Positions 27,313-34,228 of a stretch of DNA of 64,000 nt are shown one piece after another. The stretch is from Streptomyces sp. CG1. GTDB lineage: Bacteria; Actinomycetota; Actinomycetes; Streptomycetales; Streptomycetaceae. Location: positions 2,976,001 through 3,040,000 of the forward strand of contig NZ_CP163518.1 in assembly GCF_041080625.1 (NCBI RefSeq). The letters run 5' to 3'. Numbering within the stretch: the first letter of the stretch is position 1; each line of letters starts with the position of its first letter. The notes beneath the pieces were generated by a model. That model did no database searches. It was not told the origin of the DNA and saw nothing but the letters and a program-made list of their open reading frames with translations. A program made the translations under genes and the position numbers.

Positions 27313-27567
27313 TCAGGACAGCAGGAAGTCGGCCTCCCCCGCCTTGGCGCCCTCGATGAAGGCGGTCATCTCGTCCGCGGTGTAGATCAGCGCCGGGCCG
27401 TCCGGGTCGGTGGACTGGCGTACGGCGACCCGGCCGTCGGCCAGCTTCATGGCCTCCAGGCAGTTTCCGCCGTTGCCGCCGCTCCAGGGCCTGTGCCAGC
27501 CCTCGCTGCCCAGCTCCCGCGCGGGCATGCCGTTGTAGACGTGTCCGCGCGGCTCGATGCGATCCAT
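27313..27567 (-). CDS. DUF397 domain protein
   Basis: An 84-residue protein of a family abundant in Streptomyces, recognisable by WSGGNGGNCLEAM and VAVRQSTDPDGPALIYTADEMTAFIEGAKAGEAD (short of the full conserved run). Its ATG directly abuts the TGA of the upstream HTH gene (TGAATG), so the two are translationally coupled. DUF397 proteins accompany whiJ-like regulators and are proposed to act with them, possibly as toxin-like partners or effectors; the mechanism is not settled. Confidence 0.93.
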   Translation of the reverse strand: MDRIEPRGHVYNGMPARELGSEGWHRPWSGGNGGNCLEAMKLADGRVAVRQSTDPDGPALIYTADEMTAFIEGAKAGEADFLLS

Positions 27568-28428
27568 TCACAGCTCCTTGCGGAGATCCCGGAGGATCTC
27601 CTTCGTGCGTTGTGCCGTAGCGGCCTGCGCCGCCATGCGGTCCATGACCTCGAGATGGGTGGCCACCTCGGCGCGCGCGTCGAGGTAGACGGCGCCGGTC
27701 AGGTACTCGCTGTAGACCATGTCCGGCAGCTCCGGCATGGCGAATCGGAACAGCACGAACGGCCCGTACGTCCCCGGATGCGGCCCGCTCGCGTACGGGG
27801 CGACCTGGAGCGTCACATGGGGCAGCTTCGTGGCCTCGAGCAACTTGTCGATCTGCGCACGCATCACCTCCGGACCGCCGACCGGGCGGCGCAGGGCCGT
27901 CTCGTCCATCACCGCCCAGAAGCGCGGGGCGTCGGAACGGGAGAGCAGTTGCTGGCGTTGCATACGCAACGCGACGTGCCGCTCGATGTCGTCCGGGCTG
28001 GTCTGGCCGATGGCACCGGACTTGAGCACACCGCGCGCGTAGTCCTCGGTCTGGAGCAGGCCGGGGACGAAGTGCGGGTCGTAGGAGCGGATGAGACTGG
28101 CCGCGCCCTCCAGGCTGACGTACATCGAGAACCAGCCGGGCAGGATGTCGTGGAAACGCTGCCACCAGCCAGGCCTGTTGGCCTCCTCGGCCAGCTGGAC
28201 GAAGAGTTCGGCCTCGTCGTCGGGCACGCCGTAGGCCTTGAGCAGCAGCTGCAGATACGGGATCTTGAGGGCGACCTCGGCCATCTCCATACGGCGGACG
28301 GTGGCGGGAGCGACGTGCAGCACGCGCGCGGCCTCCTCGCGCTTCAGTCCGGCGCGTTCCCGCAGGTCCAGCAGGCGCCGACCGAGGACCACCTGACCCA
28401 CTGTCGGCGCGGACCGCGGTTCGCTCAC
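27568..28428 (-). CDS. WhiJ-like helix-turn-helix regulator with DUF5753
   Basis: A 286-residue XRE-family DNA-binding protein. The HTH lies at about 10-65 (GRRLLDLRERAGLKREEAAR, VLHVAPATVRRMEMAEV); the remaining DUF5753 domain (FVPGLLQTEDYARGVLK, RMQRQQLLSRSDAPRFWAVMDE) is typical of Scr1/WhiJ-type regulators. The GTG at 28428 has GGAGG 7 nt upstream; a longer open frame continues upstream but reads through repeats. It is coupled to the DUF397 gene and divergent from an anti-sigma-like ATPase, the standard whiJ/abaA-type arrangement linked to control of development and antibiotic production. Confidence 0.92.
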   Translation of the reverse strand: MSEPRSAPTVGQVVLGRRLLDLRERAGLKREEAARVLHVAPATVRRMEMAEVALKIPYLQLLLKAYGVPDDEAELFVQLAEEANRPGWWQRFHDILPGWFSMYVSLEGAASLIRSYDPHFVPGLLQTEDYARGVLKSGAIGQTSPDDIERHVALRMQRQQLLSRSDAPRFWAVMDETALRRPVGGPEVMRAQIDKLLEATKLPHVTLQVAPYASGPHPGTYGPFVLFRFAMPELPDMVYSEYLTGAVYLDARAEVATHLEVMDRMAAQAATAQRTKEILRDLRKEL

Positions 28429-28502
28429 GCTCCCACCTCCACCGAAGACTCCACCGAACGCTCCAACAACAGCCCCGTCGGCACTCCCGCTCGAGAGTTC
28501 CA

Positions 28503-28714
28503 CCGACAGTTCCGTCGGCAACCCCGCCGACCGTTCCACCGAAATGTTTCCCGACAGCCCTACGGCGCCATTCGAAGATTCATTCGAAGACCGAGCCGGA
28601 TCTCCGATGACCCCAATTGGCGCCGCTCGACATGCTGTTGCGAAGCAGTGTGCCACGGCCTCTGACCGAGTCACCCAGCACTCTGCATTTTTCAGAGTGA
28701 CACTTGCCAAGTGT
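28503..28714. promoter_or_regulatory. Palindrome and direct-repeat cluster between divergent whiJ-like genes
   Basis: Four sites are visible: CCGACAGTTCCGTCGG (28503-28518), the direct repeat CATTCGAAGA twice (28569-28578, 28581-28590), the hairpin CACTCTG...CAGAGTG (28679-28685, 28693-28699), and ACACTTGCCAAGTGT (28700-28714; 7-bp arms). The last lies 17 bases before the ATPase GTG. They are candidate operators for the adjacent HTH protein. The 302-base gap is lower in GC than its surroundings and holds no other gene. Confidence 0.6.
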
Positions 28715-28730
28715 TCACGGCGGGGAGATA

Positions 28731-29606
28731 GTGGCAAGCGTGATTCCGTCCGCGCCCTTAGGAACAGACGCCGCCGCAGACCGTCCCGGTCTCGGCGCAG
28801 CCGCGGGAGCAGCCCCTCAGGGGGGCGCTGCCCGGCGCCGGTTCCGTTTCGAGTTGGCCGCACATCCGGGTTCCGTCGCCCAGGCGAGACGTCTGACGCA
28901 TGCCCGGCTGAGCGGCTGGTCGGTGTGCGCGGACACCTGTGACAGCGCGGCGCTCGTCATATCCGAGCTCGTCACGAACGCGATCGTGCACACCGCGAGC
29001 AGTCGTGTCGTGTGCGAGCTGCACGACCACGACGACACCGTGCGCATAGCGGTACGCGACTGGGGCTGCACCCCCGGCGAACCCCACCCGTCCCCGCGTC
29101 GGCCCGACGAGGAGCACGGGAGGGGGTTGCTTCTCGTCGACGCGCTGTGCCAGGCCTGGGGCGCCCAGGAACACGGACCCGGACTGCTGGTCTGGGCCGA
29201 GCTGGCCCGCCGGGCCGACGCGGGGCACAACACGACGGATCCGTACGACGACTTGGATTCGGCTCGCGGCAACGCGGGGCTGTACGACGACCTGGGCACG
29301 GCCCACGACACCGAGGGCCTGGGCACGGCTGCCGGCGCCATGGGTCCGCGCAACGACCTGGGCTGGGGTGCCCGTACCAAGCCGGGCCGCCCTGACGACT
29401 CCGACGAGGACGAGTCGCCGGAGGGCCGGCACCCGGGTTCCGGGCGCGTCCCGCACCAGCCCGCCGATCAGCCGCACCGCCACGGAGCCCCGGAGCCGCA
29501 TCGCCACGTGGCACCGGAGCCGCACCGGCACCGCGCCACGGACCGGCCCGCGCACCAGCCACTGCACCGGGCTCCCGAGCAGCGCCGCGCCGGGGAACGC
29601 CCGTGA
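28731..29606 (+). CDS. ATP-binding protein, anti-sigma-factor-like (HATPase_c)
   Basis: A 291-residue protein. The N-terminal half is a GHKL ATPase resembling RsbW/SpoIIAB: N box ISELVTNAIVHTASS, G1 box VRDWGCTPGEP, G2 box EEHGRGLLLVDALC. The C-terminal 120 residues are low-complexity, acidic then His/Pro-rich, with repeats PHRHGAPEPHRHVAPEPHRH. GTG at 28731 follows GGGGAGA. It is divergent from the whiJ-like HTH/DUF397 pair, as in abaA-type loci. The histidine tail could bind metal, but that is speculative. It overlaps the next gene by GTGA. Confidence 0.9.
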   Translation: MASVIPSAPLGTDAAADRPGLGAAAGAAPQGGAARRRFRFELAAHPGSVAQARRLTHARLSGWSVCADTCDSAALVISELVTNAIVHTASSRVVCELHDHDDTVRIAVRDWGCTPGEPHPSPRRPDEEHGRGLLLVDALCQAWGAQEHGPGLLVWAELARRADAGHNTTDPYDDLDSARGNAGLYDDLGTAHDTEGLGTAAGAMGPRNDLGWGARTKPGRPDDSDEDESPEGRHPGSGRVPHQPADQPHRHGAPEPHRHVAPEPHRHRATDRPAHQPLHRAPEQRRAGERP

Positions 29607-30088
29607 CCGGCGCCTACGACTCCGACCGGCGAGATGTCGTGGATTCCGGGCAGCGCGGCCACGCCCCCGAAGGTCCCGAGCGGTCCCTCGGTCTGGACAC
29701 TCTGGTGCGGCTGCAGCGACGCCGGACCGTCCCGGAGGCGCCCCGCCGGCTCACCGTGCCGGACGGTATGACCGCGCCACTCGGCTGGGACGCCGTGGCC
29801 GTGCCCGACCGTCTCGGTCCGCTGGTCGTGCCCCGGCTGCCACGGCTGGGCTGTGTGTACACCGACGGCGCCCGCTGGTGGTGGATCGTTCCGTCGGACT
29901 CCGACTACGCCCTCCCCTGGCCGTCCCCGGCCCACTACGCCCCCGGCGCCCTGGTCACCGACACGGCCCGGCTCATCCACCGTCCGGAGGGCACGGTGCC
30001 GTACACCCCGCCGATCCCGCTGTATCTGGCGCTGTGCCGGGTGATCGGGACGGCGCCGGACTTTCCGCGGCGCTTGGCTTGGCCGTGA
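29603..30088 (+). CDS. Conserved actinobacterial hypothetical protein
   Basis: A 161-residue protein I recognise only as a frequent partner of the preceding ATPase. It is soluble; notable segments are WDAVAVPDRLGPLVVPRLPR, GARWWWIVPSDSDYALPWP and PPIPLYLALCRVIG. The GTG start overlaps the ATPase stop codon, so the two are co-translated. No catalytic motif is visible. It likely belongs functionally to the whiJ/abaA-like locus. Confidence 0.75.
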   Translation: MTGAYDSDRRDVVDSGQRGHAPEGPERSLGLDTLVRLQRRRTVPEAPRRLTVPDGMTAPLGWDAVAVPDRLGPLVVPRLPRLGCVYTDGARWWWIVPSDSDYALPWPSPAHYAPGALVTDTARLIHRPEGTVPYTPPIPLYLALCRVIGTAPDFPRRLAWP

Positions 30089-30130
30089 CGTCCATGGGGG
30101 TCCCGGGATCTGTTTCGCGGGCGGCTACGG

Positions 30131-30190
30131 GTTGTTCGTGACTGCTCGTGCCCACGCGGCGGAGCCGCATGTCGATACAGCCCCGCCCCC
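30131..30190 (-). repeat. Streptomyces dispersed repeat (GGGGCTGTATCGA type), copy 1
   Basis: Read on the minus strand the core is GGGGCTGTATCGACATGCGG followed by CTCCGCCGCGTGGGC. It contains the short hairpin GCGGC-TCC-GCCGC. A second copy lies at about 50021-50063 on the plus strand. The two agree over the 40-base core with few changes. It ends about 10 bases before an ABC-transporter remnant. Confidence 0.8.
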
Positions 30191-30197
30191 TTGAGGT

Positions 30198-30545
30198 TGG
30201 CTGTCCGGCGGTCAGTGGCAGCAGCGCGGCATCGCCCGGGCCGCGTACCGGCGCGGGCAGGTGCTGATCGTGGACGAGCCGACGGCCGCGCTGGACGCGC
30301 GTGCCGAGCGGGAGGTGTTCGGGAAGATCCGGGCGCCGGCCGGAAACGGGCAGACGGTCGTGCTGATCACCCACCGACCGGTCTCGGTCCGCCACGCCGA
30401 CGTGGTGCATGTGCTGGAGCACGGGCGGCTGGTGGAGTCCGGCGCGCCCGAGGAGCCGCTGGCCAGGGGCGGTGTCCACGCCGAGCTGTACGCGCTCCGG
30501 GCCGAGCAGTTCACGGCGGAGGTACCGGCGCCGACGCCGGCCCGA
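30198..30545 (+). pseudogene. C-terminal remnant of an ABC exporter ATPase
   Basis: In one frame the sequence begins at the ABC signature LSGGQWQQRGIARAAYRRG (from 30201), followed by Walker B and D-loop VLIVDEPTAALDARAE, the H-loop VVLITHRPVSVRHAD, and the exporter-type tail GGVHAELYALRAEQF. The membrane domain, Walker A and Q-loop are missing, and the break coincides with the dispersed repeat at 30131-30190. The frame stays open but there is no start or promoter evidence. Confidence 0.78.
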
Positions 30546-30569
30546 GCCCGCCCGGCGGCGGCCGCCGGC

Positions 30570-30746
30570 TCACTCCGCGCCGTCGCCGCCCCGCACGATC
30601 ACCAGGAACGTGTCCGTCGCGAGGTCCATGACGACCTCGGCGGGCAGGCCTTCCATACGCCGCGCGTGCGCGAACTCCTCCGCGGGCCAGGATCCCCGTG
30701 GACCACCGGCGGGAAAGCGTTCGAGCACGGTTCGCCCGTTCACCAT
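30570..30746 (-). CDS. Small conserved hypothetical protein (58 aa)
   Basis: A short gene with an ATG at 30746 preceded by GGAGG at a 6-nt spacing. The product runs MVNGRTVLERFPAGGPRGSW, PAEEFAHARRMEGLPAEVV, MDLATDTFLVIVRGGDGAE, then stop. I recall similar small proteins in Streptomyces but no function. It lies downstream of the DUF899 gene on the same strand, separated by a terminator-like hairpin. Strong ribosome-binding site and codon pattern support it. Confidence 0.65.
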   Translation of the reverse strand: MVNGRTVLERFPAGGPRGSWPAEEFAHARRMEGLPAEVVMDLATDTFLVIVRGGDGAE

Positions 30747-30873
30747 CTCGCACCTCCAGAAAGCGTCATCCTTATGGGAGTTAACGCCCTGGAAAACGGA
30801 ATCGCCTCGCCCGGTGACGGGACTGAGACATTACCGACACCGGTTCGGCGCGGAGCGTGAGGATAAGTTCACT

Positions 30874-30905
30874 TTCTGACACGAACCGCACGCTCCGTGT
30901 CAGAA
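30874..30905 (-). terminator. Terminator-like hairpin after the DUF899 gene
   Basis: TTCTGACACG (30874-30883) pairs perfectly with CGTGTCAGAA (30896-30905) around a 12-nt loop. The distal arm includes the DUF899 stop codon. Confidence 0.6.
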
Positions 30906-31544
30906 GTCGTACTCGTCGTGAAGGCGGAGCTGCTCGCTGCCCGCGGGGCTGCGGCCGAGCGCGGTGAGGTCGAGCAGGCCGGCGAGGGTGCCGAGTCCGT
31001 CCAGCCCGTCGTCGTACACCGAGTAGGTGTGGAAGACGCGGCCGCCGTCGCACAGGAAGCAGCTGATGCCGGGGCGCTCGGCCAGGCCGCCGTCCGACGC
31101 CACGGTGGCCTCGAAGCTGAGGTTGAAGTCGCTGTCGGACGAGGAGTACCAGGGCACCGCCCAGCCCATCCGCGCCTTGAACGGCAGGATCCGGGTGAAC
31201 GGCGCCCGGGAGACGGCCGCGAAGGAGGTGTTCCGGGCACACAGATGGGTGAGGTGGCCGATCTGGTCCAGGAAGGCCGAGCAGCACAGGCAGCCGGTCT
31301 CCCACTCCGGCGCGAACATGAAGTGGTGGACGACGAGTTGGGCCCGCCCCTCGAAGAGGTCCAGGAGAGTGGCCTTGCCGTCGCCGCCCTCGAAGACGTA
31401 CTCCGTGTCGACCTCGACCATGGGCAGCCGGCGCCGCTCCGCGTCGAGGACCTCGCGCGCCCGCCTGAACGCCTCCTCCTTGCGCAGCAACTCCTCACGC
31501 GCGGCGCGCCACTGCTCGCGCGAGACGATCTCCGGGAACGACAT
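30900..31544 (-). CDS. DUF899 family (thioredoxin-fold) protein
   Basis: A 214-residue cytoplasmic protein of a thioredoxin-like family with unknown chemistry. Features: an N-terminal helix rich in Arg/Glu (REQWRAAREELLRKEEAF), LVVHHFMFAPEWETGCLCCSAFLDQIGHL with a Cys-rich turn, and DFNLSFEATV and VFHTYSVYDDGLDGL near the end. The GCLCC motif may be redox-active. Start is the ATG at 31544. It stands alone between a remnant-rich zone and a P450 gene. Confidence 0.88.
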   Translation of the reverse strand: MSFPEIVSREQWRAAREELLRKEEAFRRAREVLDAERRRLPMVEVDTEYVFEGGDGKATLLDLFEGRAQLVVHHFMFAPEWETGCLCCSAFLDQIGHLTHLCARNTSFAAVSRAPFTRILPFKARMGWAVPWYSSSDSDFNLSFEATVASDGGLAERPGISCFLCDGGRVFHTYSVYDDGLDGLGTLAGLLDLTALGRSPAGSEQLRLHDEYDF

Positions 31545-31670
31545 GGGCCCTCCTGCCGACGATCGGTGAGAAAGTGGTGACCGTCGGTGGGTACGGAACT
31601 CATCGCCGCGCGCGGAGATTCTTTCCGGACGGATTACGCCGACCGGAACTCAGCACTGCTCGGCCGGCGC

Positions 31671-32840
31671 TCAGTACCTCACCGGCAGGGCCAGCAGTCC
31701 GCGCGCCCGCAGGGACGGACGCCACTCCAACTCGCCTTCAGCCAGGGCCAGTTCAGGGAACCGCTCCAGCAGGGCCGTCAGGGCGATCTCCGTCTCCGCG
31801 CGGGCCAGGGGCGCGCCGAGGCAGTAGTGGATGCCGTGGCCGAGGGCGAGATGTCCGGCGGCGTCGCGGGAGAGGTCGAGACGGTCGGGGTCGGGGAAAC
31901 GGGCGGGATCGCGGTTGGCGGCGGACAGGGACACCAGGACCGTCTCCCCGGCAGGGACGGTGACACCGGCGATGGTCACGTCCTCGACCGGGAACCGGCG
32001 GATGGCGAGCAGCGCGGGCCCCTCGTAACGGACCAGCTCCTCCACGGCGGCGGGGATGTGGGCCGGATCCTTGCGCAGGGCGGCGAGCTGGTCGGGATGC
32101 TGGAGGAGGGCGAGGACGGCGTTGCCGATGAGCTGGACTGTGTTCTCGTAGCCGGCGAAGAGGATGAGGAAGGACAAGGACATCAGCTCGTCCTCGCTGA
32201 GCCGGTCGCCGTCCTCGTCGCGTACGGCGATCAGGTCGGAGAGCAGGTCTTCGGCGGGCTCGGCACGCTTGGCGGCGAGGAGATCGGTGAAGAAGCCGAG
32301 CATGGCGGCCACCGCGTCCCGGGCGGCCTCGGGACGTGCCGGGTCCGGGGCGACGAGGGTGTCCGTCCAGATCCGGAAGTCCAGGCGCCGGCTCTCCGGC
32401 ACGCCGAGCAGGTCACAGATGACGGTGATGGGCAGCGGAGCCGCGTAGGCAGCGATCAGGTCGGTGGTGCCGTGCGGGCCGAACGCGTCCAGGAGCCGGT
32501 CGGCGGTACGGCGGATGGGCTCGCGCAGTTGCTGCACGCGGCGCGGGGTGAACGCGCGGCCGGCCAGGCGCCGGATGCGGGTGTGGTCCGGCGGGTCCAT
32601 GTTGAGGAGGTTGGCGTCCAGCGCGGGCGGCAGCGAGAACCCCTTGTAGGTGCCGTCCGACGCATGCCGCTTGTCCAGCGAGAGCCGCGGGTCGGCGAGC
32701 GCGGCCCGGGCGTCCTCGTACCGGGTGACGAGCCAGGCGTGCGTGCCGTCGGGTCCGGTGATGCGGTGCACGGGCGCGGTGTCGCGCAGGCGCCGGTAGA
32801 CGTCGTAGGGGTGGTCGATGAGGCCGTCCGCGGGTTCCAT
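31671..32840 (-). CDS. Cytochrome P450
   Basis: A 389-residue soluble bacterial P450 (class I type). The I-helix oxygen-binding motif is LILFAGYENTVQLIG, the ExxR motif is EELVR, and the heme-thiolate loop is LALGHGIHYCLGAPLAR with the axial Cys. The usual Phe seven residues before the Cys is replaced by Leu, a tolerated variation. The ATG at 32840 is used; the longer frame runs into the neighbouring gene. No ferredoxin or reductase gene is adjacent, so it depends on redox partners elsewhere. Substrate unknown. Confidence 0.93.
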   Translation of the reverse strand: MEPADGLIDHPYDVYRRLRDTAPVHRITGPDGTHAWLVTRYEDARAALADPRLSLDKRHASDGTYKGFSLPPALDANLLNMDPPDHTRIRRLAGRAFTPRRVQQLREPIRRTADRLLDAFGPHGTTDLIAAYAAPLPITVICDLLGVPESRRLDFRIWTDTLVAPDPARPEAARDAVAAMLGFFTDLLAAKRAEPAEDLLSDLIAVRDEDGDRLSEDELMSLSFLILFAGYENTVQLIGNAVLALLQHPDQLAALRKDPAHIPAAVEELVRYEGPALLAIRRFPVEDVTIAGVTVPAGETVLVSLSAANRDPARFPDPDRLDLSRDAAGHLALGHGIHYCLGAPLARAETEIALTALLERFPELALAEGELEWRPSLRARGLLALPVRY

Positions 32841-32860
32841 GATCTTCAGCCTACGCGGAC

Positions 32861-34213
32861 TCAGGTGTCGTACTCCTGGATGCGCCGCCCATGGCCCCGG
32901 TCGGTCAGCGCAGGCAGACGGCGCCCCAACTCGCCCACGACGGCCGGGAGGTCGAGGGTGAGCAGGTGGCGGTCGCGCATCAGGATCCGGCCGTCGACGA
33001 CGGTCGTGCGGACGTCCGACGCGCGGGCGCTGTGCACGAGGGTGGCGGCGAGGTCGTGGACGGGCTGGGTGTGCGGGCCTGTCAGGTCGACCAAGATGAT
33101 GTCTGCGCGCCGGCCGGGCGCGATGCTGCCGACACTGCCGCCGAGGCCGACCGCGCGGGCGCTCTGCAGGGTGGCGTGGTGCAGGGCCTGACGAGAGGTC
33201 AGCCAGCGCGGGTCGCTTTCGGTTGCCTTCTGGATCAGGGCGGTCAGCGTCATCGACTCCCACACGTCCAGGCAGTTGTTGGAGGCGGCGCCGTCCGTGG
33301 CGAGGCCGACAGGGACACCGGCCGCGCGCAGGGCCCGTACCGGAGTGGTGGCCGGCCAGGCGAACCTGAGGTAGCCGCGGGGCGCGGTCGCCACGGCCGT
33401 ACGACCCCCGGTCCTGGCCAGCAACGGGAGGTCGCGCTCGATGATGCCGGTGCCGTGCGCGATGAGCAGGTCGGTGTCGAGCAGTCCGGTGCGGTCCAGG
33501 ACCTCGATGGGGGTGAGGCCGTGCCGGGCGAGGCTGGCGTCGGTCTGGTCGCGGTTCTCGGCGGCGTGCAGGTGGACGGGCAGGCCGTGTGTGCGGGCGA
33601 GTTCGGCGGTGGCGGCCAGGTCGGCGTCGGTGACGGTGTAAGGGGCGTGCGGGGCGAGGGCGGTGGTGATACGGCCGTCGGCGCTGCCGCGGTGCCGGAG
33701 CGCGAACTCGGCCGAACGCTCCCGCCCTTCGGGGCCCTGGCTGGAGAAGTAGGCCTCGCCGAGGTGGGCGCGCAGCCCGCACTCGGCGACGACGGCGGCG
33801 ACCTTGTCCATGTGGAAGTAGTGGTCGGCGAAGCAGGTCACGCCGCCCCGGATCATCTCGGCGCAGGCGAGCCGGGCGCCCGACTCCACGTCGTCGCCGG
33901 TGAGGTTGGACTCGACGGGCCAGACGACGCCGTTGAACCACTCCTCGATGGGCAGATCCTCGGCGAGGCCGCGCAGCAGCGTCATCGGTGCGTGCGTGTG
34001 GCAGTTGATCAGCCCCGGCATGGCGACCTGCCCGTGCGCCTCGATCCGCTCCACGGCCGGCAGCTCCCGCACCTCGGCAGCCGTCGTCACCGCCTCGATG
34101 ACCCGGTCGCGTACGACGATCGCCGCGTCCGGACGGAACCCGATGCGCTCCTCCTCGTCATGGACGAGCACGGTGCAGCCGGTGATGACGAGGTCGGCGG
34201 GAGAGGCACGCAT
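32861..34213 (-). CDS. Amidohydrolase of the MtaD/TRZ/ATZ (nucleobase deaminase) family
   Basis: A 450-residue zinc-dependent deaminase/hydrolase. Metal-binding HxH is in MPGLINCHTHAPMTLLRGL, further ligands in VHLHAAENRDQ (His) and LIAHGT, and the catalytic Asp in VGLATDGAASNN. This branch includes S-adenosylhomocysteine, guanine and 8-oxoguanine deaminases; the exact substrate cannot be assigned. It is 20 nt upstream of the P450 gene and 15 nt downstream of the FUSC gene on the same strand, so the three likely form an operon. Confidence 0.88.
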   Translation of the reverse strand: MRASPADLVITGCTVLVHDEEERIGFRPDAAIVVRDRVIEAVTTAAEVRELPAVERIEAHGQVAMPGLINCHTHAPMTLLRGLAEDLPIEEWFNGVVWPVESNLTGDDVESGARLACAEMIRGGVTCFADHYFHMDKVAAVVAECGLRAHLGEAYFSSQGPEGRERSAEFALRHRGSADGRITTALAPHAPYTVTDADLAATAELARTHGLPVHLHAAENRDQTDASLARHGLTPIEVLDRTGLLDTDLLIAHGTGIIERDLPLLARTGGRTAVATAPRGYLRFAWPATTPVRALRAAGVPVGLATDGAASNNCLDVWESMTLTALIQKATESDPRWLTSRQALHHATLQSARAVGLGGSVGSIAPGRRADIILVDLTGPHTQPVHDLAATLVHSARASDVRTTVVDGRILMRDRHLLTLDLPAVVGELGRRLPALTDRGHGRRIQEYDT

Positions 34214-34228
34214 GGGCCCACCGTACGG

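Noticed and set aside
31671..33941. A single 756-codon minus-strand frame through P450 and the amidohydrolase region
   Set aside because: Only the part after 32840 is P450; the upstream part is out of frame with the true amidohydrolase protein.
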